Source: Corynebacterium canis (GTDB lineage: Bacteria; Actinomycetota; Actinomycetes; Mycobacteriales; Mycobacteriaceae). From it: DNA of 64,000 nucleotides. Positions 1 through 8,647 of the stretch are shown here, in pieces (position 1 is the stretch's first letter; each line of letters opens with the position of its first letter). Both the position numbers and the translations under genes were made by a program. Where the stretch lies: assembly GCF_030408595.1 (NCBI RefSeq), contig NZ_CP047080.1:1199247-1263246 (forward strand). Direction: 5' to 3'. The notes under the pieces are model-generated. The model saw only the letters and a list, made by a program, of their open reading frames with translations. It was not told where the DNA came from and did no database searches.

Positions 1-2388
1 CTTAATCTCCGCGATCGCATCGGCGATGATTTGGTGCCGGGTTTCATTGTCCACCGGGAGATCGTTTAGGCGGTGCAGCGGGGCGGCGAGAGCTCTAATT
101 TGCGCGTTCGTGGTGGTGTGATCCTCCAGCTTCGAACGGCGTACCTTGTGTACCTGCAGGCCGGGGCCGACTTCTCGAGTACCCTGCGCCTCGTTAGCCA
201 ACCCGAAGAAGGAAATGTTCCACCTGCGGAGTGTTTTGGCCTCGGATTCTTCTTGGATGTATTGCTGGACAAGAGTCTTCCGCCGATTTTCAAGGCGAGA
301 ACCCTCATCGAACAAGTAGTTGGTAAGGAAATCCATGACAAGATCGGTGGAGGCGTTGCGGAACACCGTGGTGCCGTTATCCAACTTTTCGGAGGCGACC
401 CCCTCCTCTTGGAGTGCGGAGACAAAATCCCATGTGGCATCCAGGTTGTTCTGCAACCATTCTTTGTCGCCTGCCTTAAACCGCACCGTTTGCACCTGCT
501 GGCCGGAGTAGCTGGCGGTCATCTTAATGGAATCCTGCATCTTTGCCCGTGCGGTAATCATCATCGCAGGGTGTTTGCGGATCTTCGCTTGCACTTCGAT
601 CGGCGTGTAGCGTTCGCGGGCGTAGCAGGCAAGCTCCTGGCGTAGGTCAGCCTCGATCAGTGCGAGGTCGCGGAACCAAAGCGCGAGTTCCGCAGGCATC
701 CAAATGCGGGGGAGATCCTGGTAGCCGTTGCGGAAACCGAACCACCGGCCCATCTGCAACAAAGTATCGAAGGCGCTTGCCTGACGGACGAAGTACGAAG
801 CGACCAAACCTTCCAATGTGAGACCACGGGAAAGGGTGTTACCGCCGATAGTGATCACCGTTTCCGGATTTTCGTCGGTGTAGATCAGGCGGTCATCCGA
901 CTCCGCATTGTCTATGATCACGCGGGTCTTCTCCAGCACCTCGGGGATCAGCGGCCGGATTTGTTCGAAACTGACCTCGGGCAAATCAAACTCGCTGGCG
1001 GGAACGGTGGCGGTTTCGCTGTTCCATTGTTCTACCCAGGAATAAGGAATCGTGTCGGCCTTGATTGTGCGACGCAGCTCGTTGAGCTCTGTTCGGACCA
1101 GCATCTCGAGGCTTAGGTGATGGTCGGTGAGCATCGAGGTGTGAATCAGCATGGAGGAGTGCTCGCGTTCATCGCCGCGGACCCACCGGGCGGCCGTGGC
1201 CATGATGAACCAGCGGATCGCATCCTGTAAGCCGAAATCGATTTCGGGCGTCCAGTCCGCGGAATCTTTGCGGGAAGATGGCGGCTTGATCTTCTCCACT
1301 TCCGATTCCCCGATAATGCGGATCATGTCGTAGCCATCGCCATGCATATCCGATTTCTCTTCACCATCGAGCGGATCGCGGCCGAACAGGGCCTCCGCGC
1401 CGAAGTAACCTTCCGGCTTTGGCAATACGTGAATGAAATTGGAGGGGTAGAGGTCGTCCGTCTTGTTCGGGTTGATCAGCACATTGGCAAATGGGGTGGC
1501 GGTGTAACCGATATAGACGGTTTTCTTGCGATCCAAAAGGTCACTAATCTGCTGGTTAATGGCGGAACGGCGGCCCTTGGCGCGGGGGGACACATCGATG
1601 CTGGCCTGGTCCGCCTCATCATCGATCACCAGAATCGGACAGGAATCGCCCAGCATGCCCGCGCTATTGATCCAATTATTGAGCGCCTGCAACCGCGTGG
1701 AGTTCTTCTTTACCACCGCGATAAAGCGAGTTTCCGGGTCCTTTAAGCGCTGTGGATTATCATCGCCCCAAAAATCGTGATCCACGGTAGTAAGCCGGTG
1801 CCACTTGCCGTGATCGTGCAGAATCAGCTGCTGCTCTAGGCGGGCCTGAGTTTGCACGCGCAAGTTCTCGGTCATGCCCGTGAGCACAATGATCAGGCGG
1901 TATCCAACATCGGCGGCCTTAGCGATCACGGACATAAAGTTCGTGGTTTTACCGCTTTGCACATAGCCCACCACCAAGCCCTTGAGGTTAAAGAAATCCG
2001 TGCCGTTGGCCTGCCGCAGCGATTGGATAATGGCGGTGGAGGTGACATCGACGGAATCCACGGCCTTGCCAATGGCGGTTTCGATATTGGAGCGCACCGG
2101 GGGCCAATAGGTATCTAGTGCCAGGTTCGGGCCGCCGTACCAAGACTTCGTTTCCTCGGGATCATAGATCGCCGTGATGTATTCGCTGAGCGTCCCGGAA
2201 AGGCCGGAATCGCTCAGCTTGCGGCGAATGATTTTCTCAGCGGCCGAAATCTCGGGCGTTTCACCAAGCGCCCGGGATAGCCGTGCGACCGCAGCATCAA
2301 TGGACAATCCGCCCCTAATAAAGATTTCTATGTCCTCGCAGGCTAAGAGAACTTCCGACTCGTCGAGCACGTCAATACCATCCGTCAT
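1..2388 (-). CDS. Z1 domain-containing P-loop protein, C-terminus cut by window edge
   Basis: An open frame of 796 codons runs from an ATG at 2388 to the window edge without a stop. A P-loop, GYVQSGKTT, lies near residue 140. An Asp-rich Walker B-like motif, VIDDEAD, lies near residue 256. The segment GGNTLSRGLTLEG near residue 512 is followed by LLQMGRWFGFR. This combination is typical of the Z1 superfamily-II-like ATPase/endonuclease domain (PF10593). AAAGGA stands about 9 nt before the ATG. Family knowledge: Z1 proteins are usually over 900 aa and are encoded beside GHKL (MutL/MORC-type) ATPases, DUF4420 PD-(D/E)XK nucleases and DNA methyltransferases in restriction-like defence operons. 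Any partners would lie left of the window. The family call is firm; the defence role is inferred from family context only. Confidence 0.85.
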   Translation of the reverse strand, partial: MTDGIDVLDESEVLLACEDIEIFIRGGLSIDAAVARLSRALGETPEISAAEKIIRRKLSDSGLSGTLSEYITAIYDPEETKSWYGGPNLALDTYWPPVRSNIETAIGKAVDSVDVTSTAIIQSLRQANGTDFFNLKGLVVGYVQSGKTTNFMSVIAKAADVGYRLIIVLTGMTENLRVQTQARLEQQLILHDHGKWHRLTTVDHDFWGDDNPQRLKDPETRFIAVVKKNSTRLQALNNWINSAGMLGDSCPILVIDDEADQASIDVSPRAKGRRSAINQQISDLLDRKKTVYIGYTATPFANVLINPNKTDDLYPSNFIHVLPKPEGYFGAEALFGRDPLDGEEKSDMHGDGYDMIRIIGESEVEKIKPPSSRKDSADWTPEIDFGLQDAIRWFIMATAARWVRGDEREHSSMLIHTSMLTDHHLSLEMLVRTELNELRRTIKADTIPYSWVEQWNSETATVPASEFDLPEVSFEQIRPLIPEVLEKTRVIIDNAESDDRLIYTDENPETVITIGGNTLSRGLTLEGLVASYFVRQASAFDTLLQMGRWFGFRNGYQDLPRIWMPAELALWFRDLALIEADLRQELACYARERYTPIEVQAKIRKHPAMMITARAKMQDSIKMTASYSGQQVQTVRFKAGDKEWLQNNLDATWDFVSALQEEGVASEKLDNGTTVFRNASTDLVMDFLTNYLFDEGSRLENRRKTLVQQYIQEESEAKTLRRWNISFFGLANEAQGTREVGPGLQVHKVRRSKLEDHTTTNAQIRALAAPLHRLNDLPVDNETRHQIIADAIAEIK

Positions 2389-2681
2389 CCGCGATTTTCC
2401 TTTGCATCCCCAGGACTGCTTTTGGGCTGGTGGGCCCTTGTTAAGATCAACTTAGATTATCTTTAGGAGTTGCCTGTTGGGGGCGCATCAGGGGCAGAGG
2501 ATGCAAAGGCCCTGCTAGGGCTACCCACGTTCGTACCCCCACGCGCCGACATTGTGCGCAATCGGTGTGCGGGGGGCGTCGAAAAGCGGGGGAGTGGCGG
2601 TTTTGGCAATGCGTGCCGCGTTAGGATGCTGGTCACACCGGTTTTACGATTAGTTGTGCAATAGCGTAACGTGGACGGGCA

Positions 2682-4763
2682 ATGAGCATTACCGATAACG
2701 TCACCGGCGGCGTAGAAGAGCCGGACAACGTCATTTCGTCGGAATCTCAGGAAACTTCGCAGGATGGGGCAGCCGCTGCTGCCGAAGACATCAGGGATGC
2801 GAATACTTCTGAGGACACCGGCTCCACGCAAGGTTTCGAAAACCTCGGTCTTCCCTCGGAAGTTCTTTCCGCAATCCAGAAGGTGGGCTTCGAAACTCCG
2901 TCCCCTATCCAATCGCAAACAATTCCGGTTCTCATGGAGGGCCGCGACGTGGTGGGCCTGGCGCAAACCGGCACCGGTAAAACGGCCGCCTTTGCGTTGC
3001 CTATCCTCGCGCGCATCGACCCCTCCGTGCGGGCCCCCCAAGCGCTCGTGCTTGCGCCCACGCGCGAGCTGGCGCTGCAGGTCGCTGACTCGTTCCAATC
3101 CTTTGCCGATCACCTCGGCCGCCTGAACGTGCTGCCCATCTACGGCGGACAGGCGTACGGCATTCAGCTTTCCGGGCTGCGCCGCGGCGCCCATATCGTT
3201 GTGGGAACACCTGGTCGAGTGATTGACCACCTTGAAAAAGGCTCCCTAGACATTTCTGGCCTGCGCTTCCTGGTCTTGGACGAGGCCGATGAAATGTTGA
3301 ACATGGGTTTCCAGGAGGATGTGGAACGCATCCTTGCGGACACCCCCGACGTGAAGCAGGTGGCGCTGTTTTCCGCCACCATGCCGAACGCGATTCGCAG
3401 GCTTTCCAAGCAATACCTGTCCGAGCCCGCGGAAATCACCGTAAAGAGCGAGACGCGGACCAATACCAATATTTCGCAGCGCTACCTGTCCGTGGCGCAC
3501 CGCAATAAGCTCGACGCGTTGACCCGCATCCTTGAGGTCACAGAGTTTGAGGCCATGATTATGTTCGTGCGCACCAAGCACGAGACCGAAGAATTGGCCG
3601 AAAAGCTGCGCGCGCGGGGGTTCTCCGCGGCGGCTATTAACGGCGATATCGCCCAGGCTCAGCGCGAACGTACTGTCGATCAGCTGAAGGATGGCCGGCT
3701 GGATATCCTGGTAGCCACCGACGTTGCCGCGCGCGGGCTGGACGTGGAGCGCATCAGCCACGTACTCAACTACGATATTCCGCACGACACCGAGTCCTAC
3801 GTGCACCGCATCGGGCGCACCGGCCGCGCTGGGCGTTCCGGCGAGGCAATTCTCTTTGTGACGCCGCGCGAACGCCGTATGCTGCGTTCCATCGAGCGCG
3901 CCACCAACGCACGGCTCGTGGAAATGGACTTGCCGACGGTCGATGAGGTCAACGAGTCCCGCAAAGCTAAATTCGCCGACGCCATCACCGCTTCCCTGGA
4001 AGACAGCCAAATCGCGGTGTTCCGCAAATTGGTAAAGGCGTACTCCGAGGAGCACGACGTTCCGCTCGAAGACATTGCGGCGGCGCTGGCCAGCCAGGCG
4101 CAGGCCGGCGACGAATTCCTGATGAAGGAGCCGCCGCCGGAGCGCCGCCGGGATCGCGATCGTGGGGATCGCGGTGGGGATCGGCGCCGGGACCGGTTCG
4201 AGCGCGATCGCGGGGATCGCGGGGACCGTGGTGGGGATCGCTTTGAGCGCGATCGCGGTGATCGCTTTGATCGCGATGCGCCGACCCGGTTCGATCGTTC
4301 CGGCAAGGAGATGGCCGTGTACCGCCTTGCCGTGGGCAAGCGCCAGCACGTTCGACCCGGTGCCATCGTCGGTGCCTTGGCCAACGAGGGCGGGCTGAGC
4401 TCCCGCGACTTCGGCCGGATCAGCATTGCCGTGGATCACACCTTGGTGGAACTGCCGAAGGACCTGCCGCAGGAAGTGTTCGACGCCTTGGAGGATACCC
4501 GCATCTCTGGGCAGCTGATCAATATCGAACCCGACCCGGGTGCGCCGAAGGGCCGCCCAGCGTCCTTCCGTAAGGGCCAGGGGCGTTTCGAACGTGATGG
4601 CGGCGGCTACCGTGGTGGGCGTCGGGAAGATCGCGGCTACCGTGGTCGCGACGGTGATCGGGGCTTCCGCAAGCGCGAACGCGAAGATCGGAGCTTCCGC
4701 AACCGTGACCGTGGTGGCGATCGGAGCTACCGCCGCAACGACCGGGGTGGCGACCAAGACTAA
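2682..4763 (+). CDS. deaD: DEAD-box ATP-dependent RNA helicase (DeaD/CsdA type)
   Basis: Protein of 693 aa. All helicase motifs are visible: Q motif at about residues 47-75, motif I AQTGTGKT (near 93), Ia PTRELALQ, Ib TPGR, II DEAD (near 200), III SAT (near 231), V ARGLD and VI HRIGRTGRAGR (near 375). Residues about 480-540 are a run of Arg-Asp-Gly repeats. A DbpA/DeaD-type RNA-binding domain follows at about 543-620, then a second Arg/Gly/Asp-rich tail. The length and the C-terminal RNA-binding domain match DeaD, which unwinds structured RNA in ribosome assembly, mRNA decay and cold adaptation. The ATG at 2682 has only a weak GACGGG upstream. The gene is monocistronic, because a 16-bp-stem terminator follows 28 nt after the stop. 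The 293 bp before it separate it from the divergent Z1 gene and must hold both promoters. Confidence 0.93.
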   Translation: MSITDNVTGGVEEPDNVISSESQETSQDGAAAAAEDIRDANTSEDTGSTQGFENLGLPSEVLSAIQKVGFETPSPIQSQTIPVLMEGRDVVGLAQTGTGKTAAFALPILARIDPSVRAPQALVLAPTRELALQVADSFQSFADHLGRLNVLPIYGGQAYGIQLSGLRRGAHIVVGTPGRVIDHLEKGSLDISGLRFLVLDEADEMLNMGFQEDVERILADTPDVKQVALFSATMPNAIRRLSKQYLSEPAEITVKSETRTNTNISQRYLSVAHRNKLDALTRILEVTEFEAMIMFVRTKHETEELAEKLRARGFSAAAINGDIAQAQRERTVDQLKDGRLDILVATDVAARGLDVERISHVLNYDIPHDTESYVHRIGRTGRAGRSGEAILFVTPRERRMLRSIERATNARLVEMDLPTVDEVNESRKAKFADAITASLEDSQIAVFRKLVKAYSEEHDVPLEDIAAALASQAQAGDEFLMKEPPPERRRDRDRGDRGGDRRRDRFERDRGDRGDRGGDRFERDRGDRFDRDAPTRFDRSGKEMAVYRLAVGKRQHVRPGAIVGALANEGGLSSRDFGRISIAVDHTLVELPKDLPQEVFDALEDTRISGQLINIEPDPGAPKGRPASFRKGQGRFERDGGGYRGGRREDRGYRGRDGDRGFRKREREDRSFRNRDRGGDRSYRRNDRGGDQD

Positions 4764-4790
4764 CCGGCAAGGTTTTCTCGACCTGTTCGA

Positions 4791-4839
4791 CCGCCGCCTG
4801 GAGGGATAACTCGTGTACTCCCTCCAGGCGGCGGTTTTT
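4791..4839 (+). terminator. Rho-independent terminator of deaD
   Basis: A perfect 16-bp stem (4791-4806 with 4819-4834) encloses a 12-nt loop and is followed by TTTTT. It lies 28 nt downstream of the deaD stop codon. Part of its sequence, including the loop GATAACTCGTGT, recurs about 1 kb downstream at 5864-5898. Confidence 0.93.
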
Positions 4840-4875
4840 GGTGTCTTCGGTGTCTTTGGTGTCTTTGGTGTCGCC
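4840..4875. repeat. Four tandem copies of a 9-bp repeat
   Basis: Four head-to-tail copies of GGTGTCTTT (the first GGTGTCTTC, the last GGTGTCGCC) begin in the T-run of the deaD terminator. A single copy of the same motif follows the second, decayed terminator-like hairpin near 5898, so terminator and repeat were probably duplicated together. Confidence 0.8.
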
Positions 4876-4941
4876 TCAGCACCAGCCGCCGCATCCCTTA
4901 CCTCCCGCGCACAGCTTGAGTCTTTTCGAACCATTCGCCCC

Positions 4942-5294
4942 TGTCGGATCTGCCTGAGCGCGGGGCTTGGCAGCTGCTTCAACCCTCCAAATCACGCCGG
5001 CGATGGGTTGCGCGCAACCGCTGACCTGGGCTCGTCTTTCTATTCTTCATTCGGGGGTCTCACGAAGAAATTCCGGACGAATCTGGCCTAAAAACCCCGC
5101 AGCTCGTCTTTCCATTCTTCGTTGACCACCCTAATGAAGAAATTCCGGACGATCGCAGGTCAACGGCTGCACACAACCTATCCGGAGCTGCACACAACCT
5201 ATCGGCGGAAGCTGCCGGGAGTATTTCCGGGCAATAAGGTTCGAACTTTCTCGAACCATGGGCCCCGCAAAATCTGCCTCAGGCAGATCTGACA
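4942..5294. repeat. Element with 17-bp terminal inverted repeats, copy 1
   Basis: The left end TGTCGGATCTGCCTGAG (4942-4958) is matched in inverse orientation at 5278-5294 with 16 of 17 positions identical. The 353-bp interior holds no convincing gene. It contains two hairpins with TTCTTC and GAAGAA arms, each followed by ATTCCGGACGA, and a repeated GCTGCACACAACCTATC. Most of the interior recurs in copy 2 at 5342-5675. The structure resembles a short non-autonomous (MITE-like) element, but no flanking target duplication is evident. Confidence 0.7.
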
Positions 5295-5341
5295 CGGCCG
5301 TCTCGCCCACCTGCGGAAGCAACTTTCCGAGTGTCTCGGCG

Positions 5342-5675
5342 TGTCGAATCTGCCTGAGCGCGGAGCTTGGCAGCCGCTTCAACCCTCCAAATCACGCCGG
5401 CGATGGGTTGCGCGCAACCGCCGACCTGGGCTCGTCTTTCTATTCTTCATTCGGGGGTCTTACGAAGAAATTCCGGACGAATCTTGGCCAAAAACGCTGC
5501 AAATGGTCTTTTTATTCTTCGTTGACCACCCTAATGAAGAAATTCCGGACGATCGCAGGTCAACGGCTGCACACAACCTATCGGCGGAAGCTGCCGGGAG
5601 AGCAATCCCGGGCAATAACGTTCGAACTTTCTCGAATCATGGGCCCCGCAACATTTGCCTCAGGCAGATCTGACA
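5342..5675. repeat. Element with 17-bp terminal inverted repeats, copy 2, plus a third end at 5723
   Basis: The ends are TGTCGAATCTGCCTGAG (5342-5358) and its near inverse at 5659-5675. The interior is a close copy of 4942-5294, with about 20 bp lost where the duplicated GCTGCACACAACCTATC has collapsed to one copy. A third left end stands at 5723-5739 without a body. The spacers between ends (5295-5341 and 5676-5722) are both exactly 47 bp and related to each other, so the array grew by tandem duplication of an element plus spacer. Confidence 0.7.
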
Positions 5676-5739
5676 CGGCCGTTTCGTGCTCCTGCGAAAA
5701 CATGACTCCGAGCACCCCCGCGTGTCGAATCTGCCTGAG

Positions 5740-6282
5740 CGGAGGTTCGTGGGCTGGTGTTCGCAGCAACATGATGACGAAGCCCAACGCATTCTTCACG
5801 GACTGTCGTGTGAGAACTGTGCAGCTTGGAGGCTGACCGGCGGGGTTTGTCCGGTCGTTGGCGGGAGGGATAACTCGTGTGCCCCTCCAGGCGGTTTTGG
5901 TGTCTTCGGCACCGCCCAGGGGTGCGCAGGATCTATTGGATGAGAGATGGCCTCCGTAATGCGCGCAGTGGGTGGGGTTTGGGGCGGGGCGGGGGTTCGC
6001 GGCGTCGATACGCACACGGGGTCTCTTGACTGGGGGTATTGAATGGGGCGGGTGAAAACCCCTGTGTACCAGCGATAATGGAGTGAAGTTAGGGGCAGGT
6101 GTTACTTGTGTTGTTATTGGTGCTTGATTAGGTTAATCTGTGGATACCGCGTATTTGGGAATTGGGCCTAGAAAAGCGGGATCCTCCGCAGTGGTCATTG
6201 CGATTGCTGCGGAGGGTGTTCACACCCTTATGTATAAGCGAGGGGTTGGGGGATAAGCAGCGCTTGGCTTCGGTCGCGCGGG
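5740..6282. other. Gene-free stretch with a decayed terminator copy and a hairpin
   Basis: No credible coding region. At 5864-5898 a shortened copy of the deaD terminator (GGAGGG/CCCTCC stem, same GATAACTCGTGT loop) is followed by GCGGTTTT and one GGTGTCTTC unit. At 6183-6215 a 9-bp perfect stem (CCTCCGCAG/CTGCGGAGG) with a 15-nt loop is directly followed by a second small hairpin (GGGTG/CACCC, to 6227). Neither has a T-run immediately 3' on the plus strand. On the minus strand the large hairpin is followed after 7 nt by TTTT, so it could be a weak terminator or part of an unknown small RNA. Confidence 0.5.
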
Positions 6283-6318
6283 CAATGAAAACCCCCACAC
6301 CGAGAATCGATGCGGGGG
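6283..6318 (-). terminator. Rho-independent terminator of the 6355-8343 gene
   Basis: Read on the minus strand, CCCCCGCA and TGTGGGGG form an 8-bp stem with one G-T pair, followed by TTTTCATT. It lies about 36 nt after the stop codon of the secreted coiled-coil protein gene. Confidence 0.75.
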
Positions 6319-6354
6319 AATGAGTTCGGGTTATGCGGTATTAATTACGCGCTC

Positions 6355-8343
6355 TTAGCGGAGGAAACCCAGGCTCTTCAGGATGGTGATCAGCAAACCG
6401 CCGATGCCGGAGAAGCCGAGGATCCGCTCCAAGAAACCGTAGAAGCCATTCTTCTTGGTTTCGGGCTTCTTCTCGTCTTTCTTGCCGGTATCCGTCTGGG
6501 AGCCGTTCGAAGCCTTCTTGGCGGCCTCTTCGGCGGCCTTCTGAGCCTTCTCGGCAGCCTTCTGAGCTTCCTGAGCGTCCGCGCGTGCCTTTTCGGCAGC
6601 CTTCAGATCGTCCTGGGCCTTTGCGGAAGCCTCGTCAGCCTTCTTCTTGGCATCTTCGGCCTCGGAACGAGCCTTCTTGGCGGCTTCCGTGTCGGCGGCG
6701 GCCTTAGCCACAGCCTCTTCAGCCTTAGCACGATCCGCTGCGGCCTTCTCGGCAGCTGCCTGTGCCTTTGCGGAATCATCTTCAGTCTTCTTGGCAGCGT
6801 CCTCTGCCCGCTTGGCGGCTTCCTCAGCCTTAGCTGCGGCAGCCTTTGCCTCTTCAGCCTTCTTGGCATCCGCCGCAGCCTGCGCTGCTGCTGCTTCTGC
6901 CTCGCTTGCAGCCTTCTTGGCATCCTCGGCGGCCTTCTTGGCCTCCGCCGAGTTATCGGTGCCCGGGTTGGACGGCTGCGGGGTCTCATTGCCGGCCGGA
7001 ACCTTCTTCAGGGCTTCTTCCACGGCCTTCTGCGCCGCTTCAGCAGCCTTTTGGGCGGCCTGTGCTGCATCGCGAGCCTGCTCGGCAGCTGCCTTGTCTG
7101 CCTTTGCGGATTCAGCAGCCTTCTCAGCGCGAGTAGCTGCAGCTTCCGCACGATCGGCCTCGGTCTTCGCGGTGGCAGCGGCCTGCTTGGCCTCCGCTAC
7201 CTTTGCGGCATCCGCTGCGGCAGCGGCTGCGGCGGCCTCGGCGGCTTCCTTGGCCTCCTTGGCCTTGTCCGCAGCATCCTTAGCTTCCTGTGCGGAAGCA
7301 GCAGCGGAGGCATTGTCGGTGTTCTGGCCTTCGCCCGGCTTCGGGGTCTCGCCCTCACCCGGCTTCGGGGTCTCGCCCTCACCCGGCTTGGGGGTCTCGC
7401 CCTCACCCGGCTTGGGGGTCTCGCCCTCGCCCGGCTTCGGGGTTTCGCCTTCGCCCGGCTTGGGGGTTTCGCCTTCGCCCGGCTTGGGGGTCTCACCCTC
7501 GCCCGGCTTCGGGGTGGAGGAGCCCGGTGCGGTGATGGGGCCGAATTCTTCAGCCAAGGCGGCTTCGTTTTGGCGGGCTACTTCCTTGGCTGCGGCCGGA
7601 TCGAACTTGCTGGGTAGCGGAGGGCTGTACAGCGAGATGCCGGTCAGGGAAGCGAGCGTGTAACCATTGTCTGTCTCGGCCTTCTTTACAAATGTTTGGG
7701 CAACACCCCAGTCGACCACGGAGAACGCATCGGCTTCTTTGGCGTCCGGCGTGCCTGCGATGATTGCAGCATTCAGGTCCTTGAGGCGGCCGAATCCTTC
7801 ATCGAAGAACTTGTGGCGTTTGGCCCAAGCCTGTTGGTCGGGATCGTCGGATAGCGCCTTTTGGCGGGCGATTTCAGTGGCCGCGCCGAGGACTTTCACG
7901 GCGGCGGCGGTGACGTCGGCGTCGAAACCTACCTTGGTGATGTCGAGCTTGCGGGCCTCTTCATTGCCTTCGGCCTTGAGGATGGCCAGAGCGACGCGGC
8001 TCTTTGCTGCGTAGCATGCATCTTGGGAGAAGTCGGCGGCGTCGCGAACGGACTGCGGGGCATTGAAGTAGTTTTCGTATTTTTGGTCGTAGGAGGCGGA
8101 GTGGTACAGGTGCCGCGCCTTGGAAATGCGCAGGAAGGTGTTGAGCTCGGCGCTGTAGTCTTCTGCATCCGGTGCCTTTTGGATGTGGTAGATATCCGGG
8201 ATGCTATCGCTGCTCTGCGCTTGCGCGGTGGCCAGCACATTGAGGTTTGCGGTTGGGGAGAAATCCGGGGTGACGGCGGCGAGGCCGCTCAGTGCTACAG
8301 AAGTTGCGAGTGCCGCTGCGGGCAGGCGGAGAGTCTTCTTCAC
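6355..8343 (-). CDS. Secreted repeat and coiled-coil surface protein, iron-regulated candidate
   Basis: I chose the GTG at 8343 because it directly precedes a Sec signal (KKTLRL, then a hydrophobic Ala/Leu stretch and a cleavage-like AQA) and has TTGGAG about 9 nt upstream; an in-frame ATG at 8379 is less likely. The product is 662 aa. After the signal comes a globular region of about 230 aa that I do not recognise. Eight copies of TPKPGEGE follow, then roughly 300 residues of Ala/Lys/Glu heptad-like coiled coil, and a hydrophobic end (FYGFLERILGFSGIGGLLIT...) that could anchor it in the membrane. No LPxTG motif is present. DtxR-like boxes lie upstream, so expression is probably induced by low iron. 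This suggests a wall-spanning surface protein that holds its N-terminal domain outward. The function is unknown. Confidence 0.8.
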   Translation of the reverse strand: MKKTLRLPAAALATSVALSGLAAVTPDFSPTANLNVLATAQAQSSDSIPDIYHIQKAPDAEDYSAELNTFLRISKARHLYHSASYDQKYENYFNAPQSVRDAADFSQDACYAAKSRVALAILKAEGNEEARKLDITKVGFDADVTAAAVKVLGAATEIARQKALSDDPDQQAWAKRHKFFDEGFGRLKDLNAAIIAGTPDAKEADAFSVVDWGVAQTFVKKAETDNGYTLASLTGISLYSPPLPSKFDPAAAKEVARQNEAALAEEFGPITAPGSSTPKPGEGETPKPGEGETPKPGEGETPKPGEGETPKPGEGETPKPGEGETPKPGEGETPKPGEGQNTDNASAAASAQEAKDAADKAKEAKEAAEAAAAAAAADAAKVAEAKQAAATAKTEADRAEAAATRAEKAAESAKADKAAAEQARDAAQAAQKAAEAAQKAVEEALKKVPAGNETPQPSNPGTDNSAEAKKAAEDAKKAASEAEAAAAQAAADAKKAEEAKAAAAKAEEAAKRAEDAAKKTEDDSAKAQAAAEKAAADRAKAEEAVAKAAADTEAAKKARSEAEDAKKKADEASAKAQDDLKAAEKARADAQEAQKAAEKAQKAAEEAAKKASNGSQTDTGKKDEKKPETKKNGFYGFLERILGFSGIGGLLITILKSLGFLR
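7327..7518 (-). repeat. Eight tandem 24-bp repeats encoding TPKPGEGE
   Basis: In-frame 24-bp units, differing mainly at third codon positions, encode a Pro/Gly/Glu-rich linker between the globular N-terminal region and the coiled coil. Copy number is likely to vary between strains. Confidence 0.9.
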
Positions 8344-8393
8344 TGGGTGTGCTCCAAGGTCGTGAGGGGAGTGGTACAACAGTGAGCGCTTAC

Positions 8394-8478
8394 TAAGTGA
8401 ACGCTAACCTAACGGGAAGGTACACGTTAACCTTCTATTAAGGTAAGCCGACCCTTTACTTAGGTTGCTGGCTAAATA
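8394..8478. promoter_or_regulatory. Three DtxR-like iron boxes upstream of the secreted protein gene
   Basis: Compared with the DtxR consensus TTAGGTTAGGCTAACCTAA, 8394-8412 has a perfect right half (GCTAACCTAA), 8439-8457 matches about 12 of 19 positions and 8460-8478 has a perfect left half (TTAGGTT). They lie 51 to 135 bp before the GTG at 8343. Clustered half-perfect boxes in front of an exported protein fit iron-dependent repression. This is inference from sequence. Confidence 0.6.
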
Positions 8479-8647
8479 TTGAGCTGGTCAAATAGATGGT
8501 TGTCGCAGCATCAATCCCCCTTTTGGATACCCCCGATACATCAGATCTGAATCGAACAGTTCTTCAAATTTAAGAGGTGTGCACCAGGGAAACGGCAGTT
8601 CATGGCATGTAACCAGAGTTGCTATTGTGACTGGTGCGACTTGTGGG

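Noticed and set aside
2463..3230. Minus-strand 255-aa frame upstream of and over the start of deaD
   Set aside because: It mostly overlaps the helicase N-terminus in antisense and shows no domain.
3246..4982. A 578-aa minus-strand frame across deaD
   Set aside because: It is antisense to a complete DEAD-box helicase and runs through its terminator; composition is that of a codon shadow.
6310..7617. A 435-aa Leu/Gly/Cys-rich plus-strand frame and a 338-aa Ala/Ser-rich one nearby
   Set aside because: Both are antisense to the coiled-coil and repeat gene on the minus strand, whose signal peptide, repeats and terminator show which strand codes.
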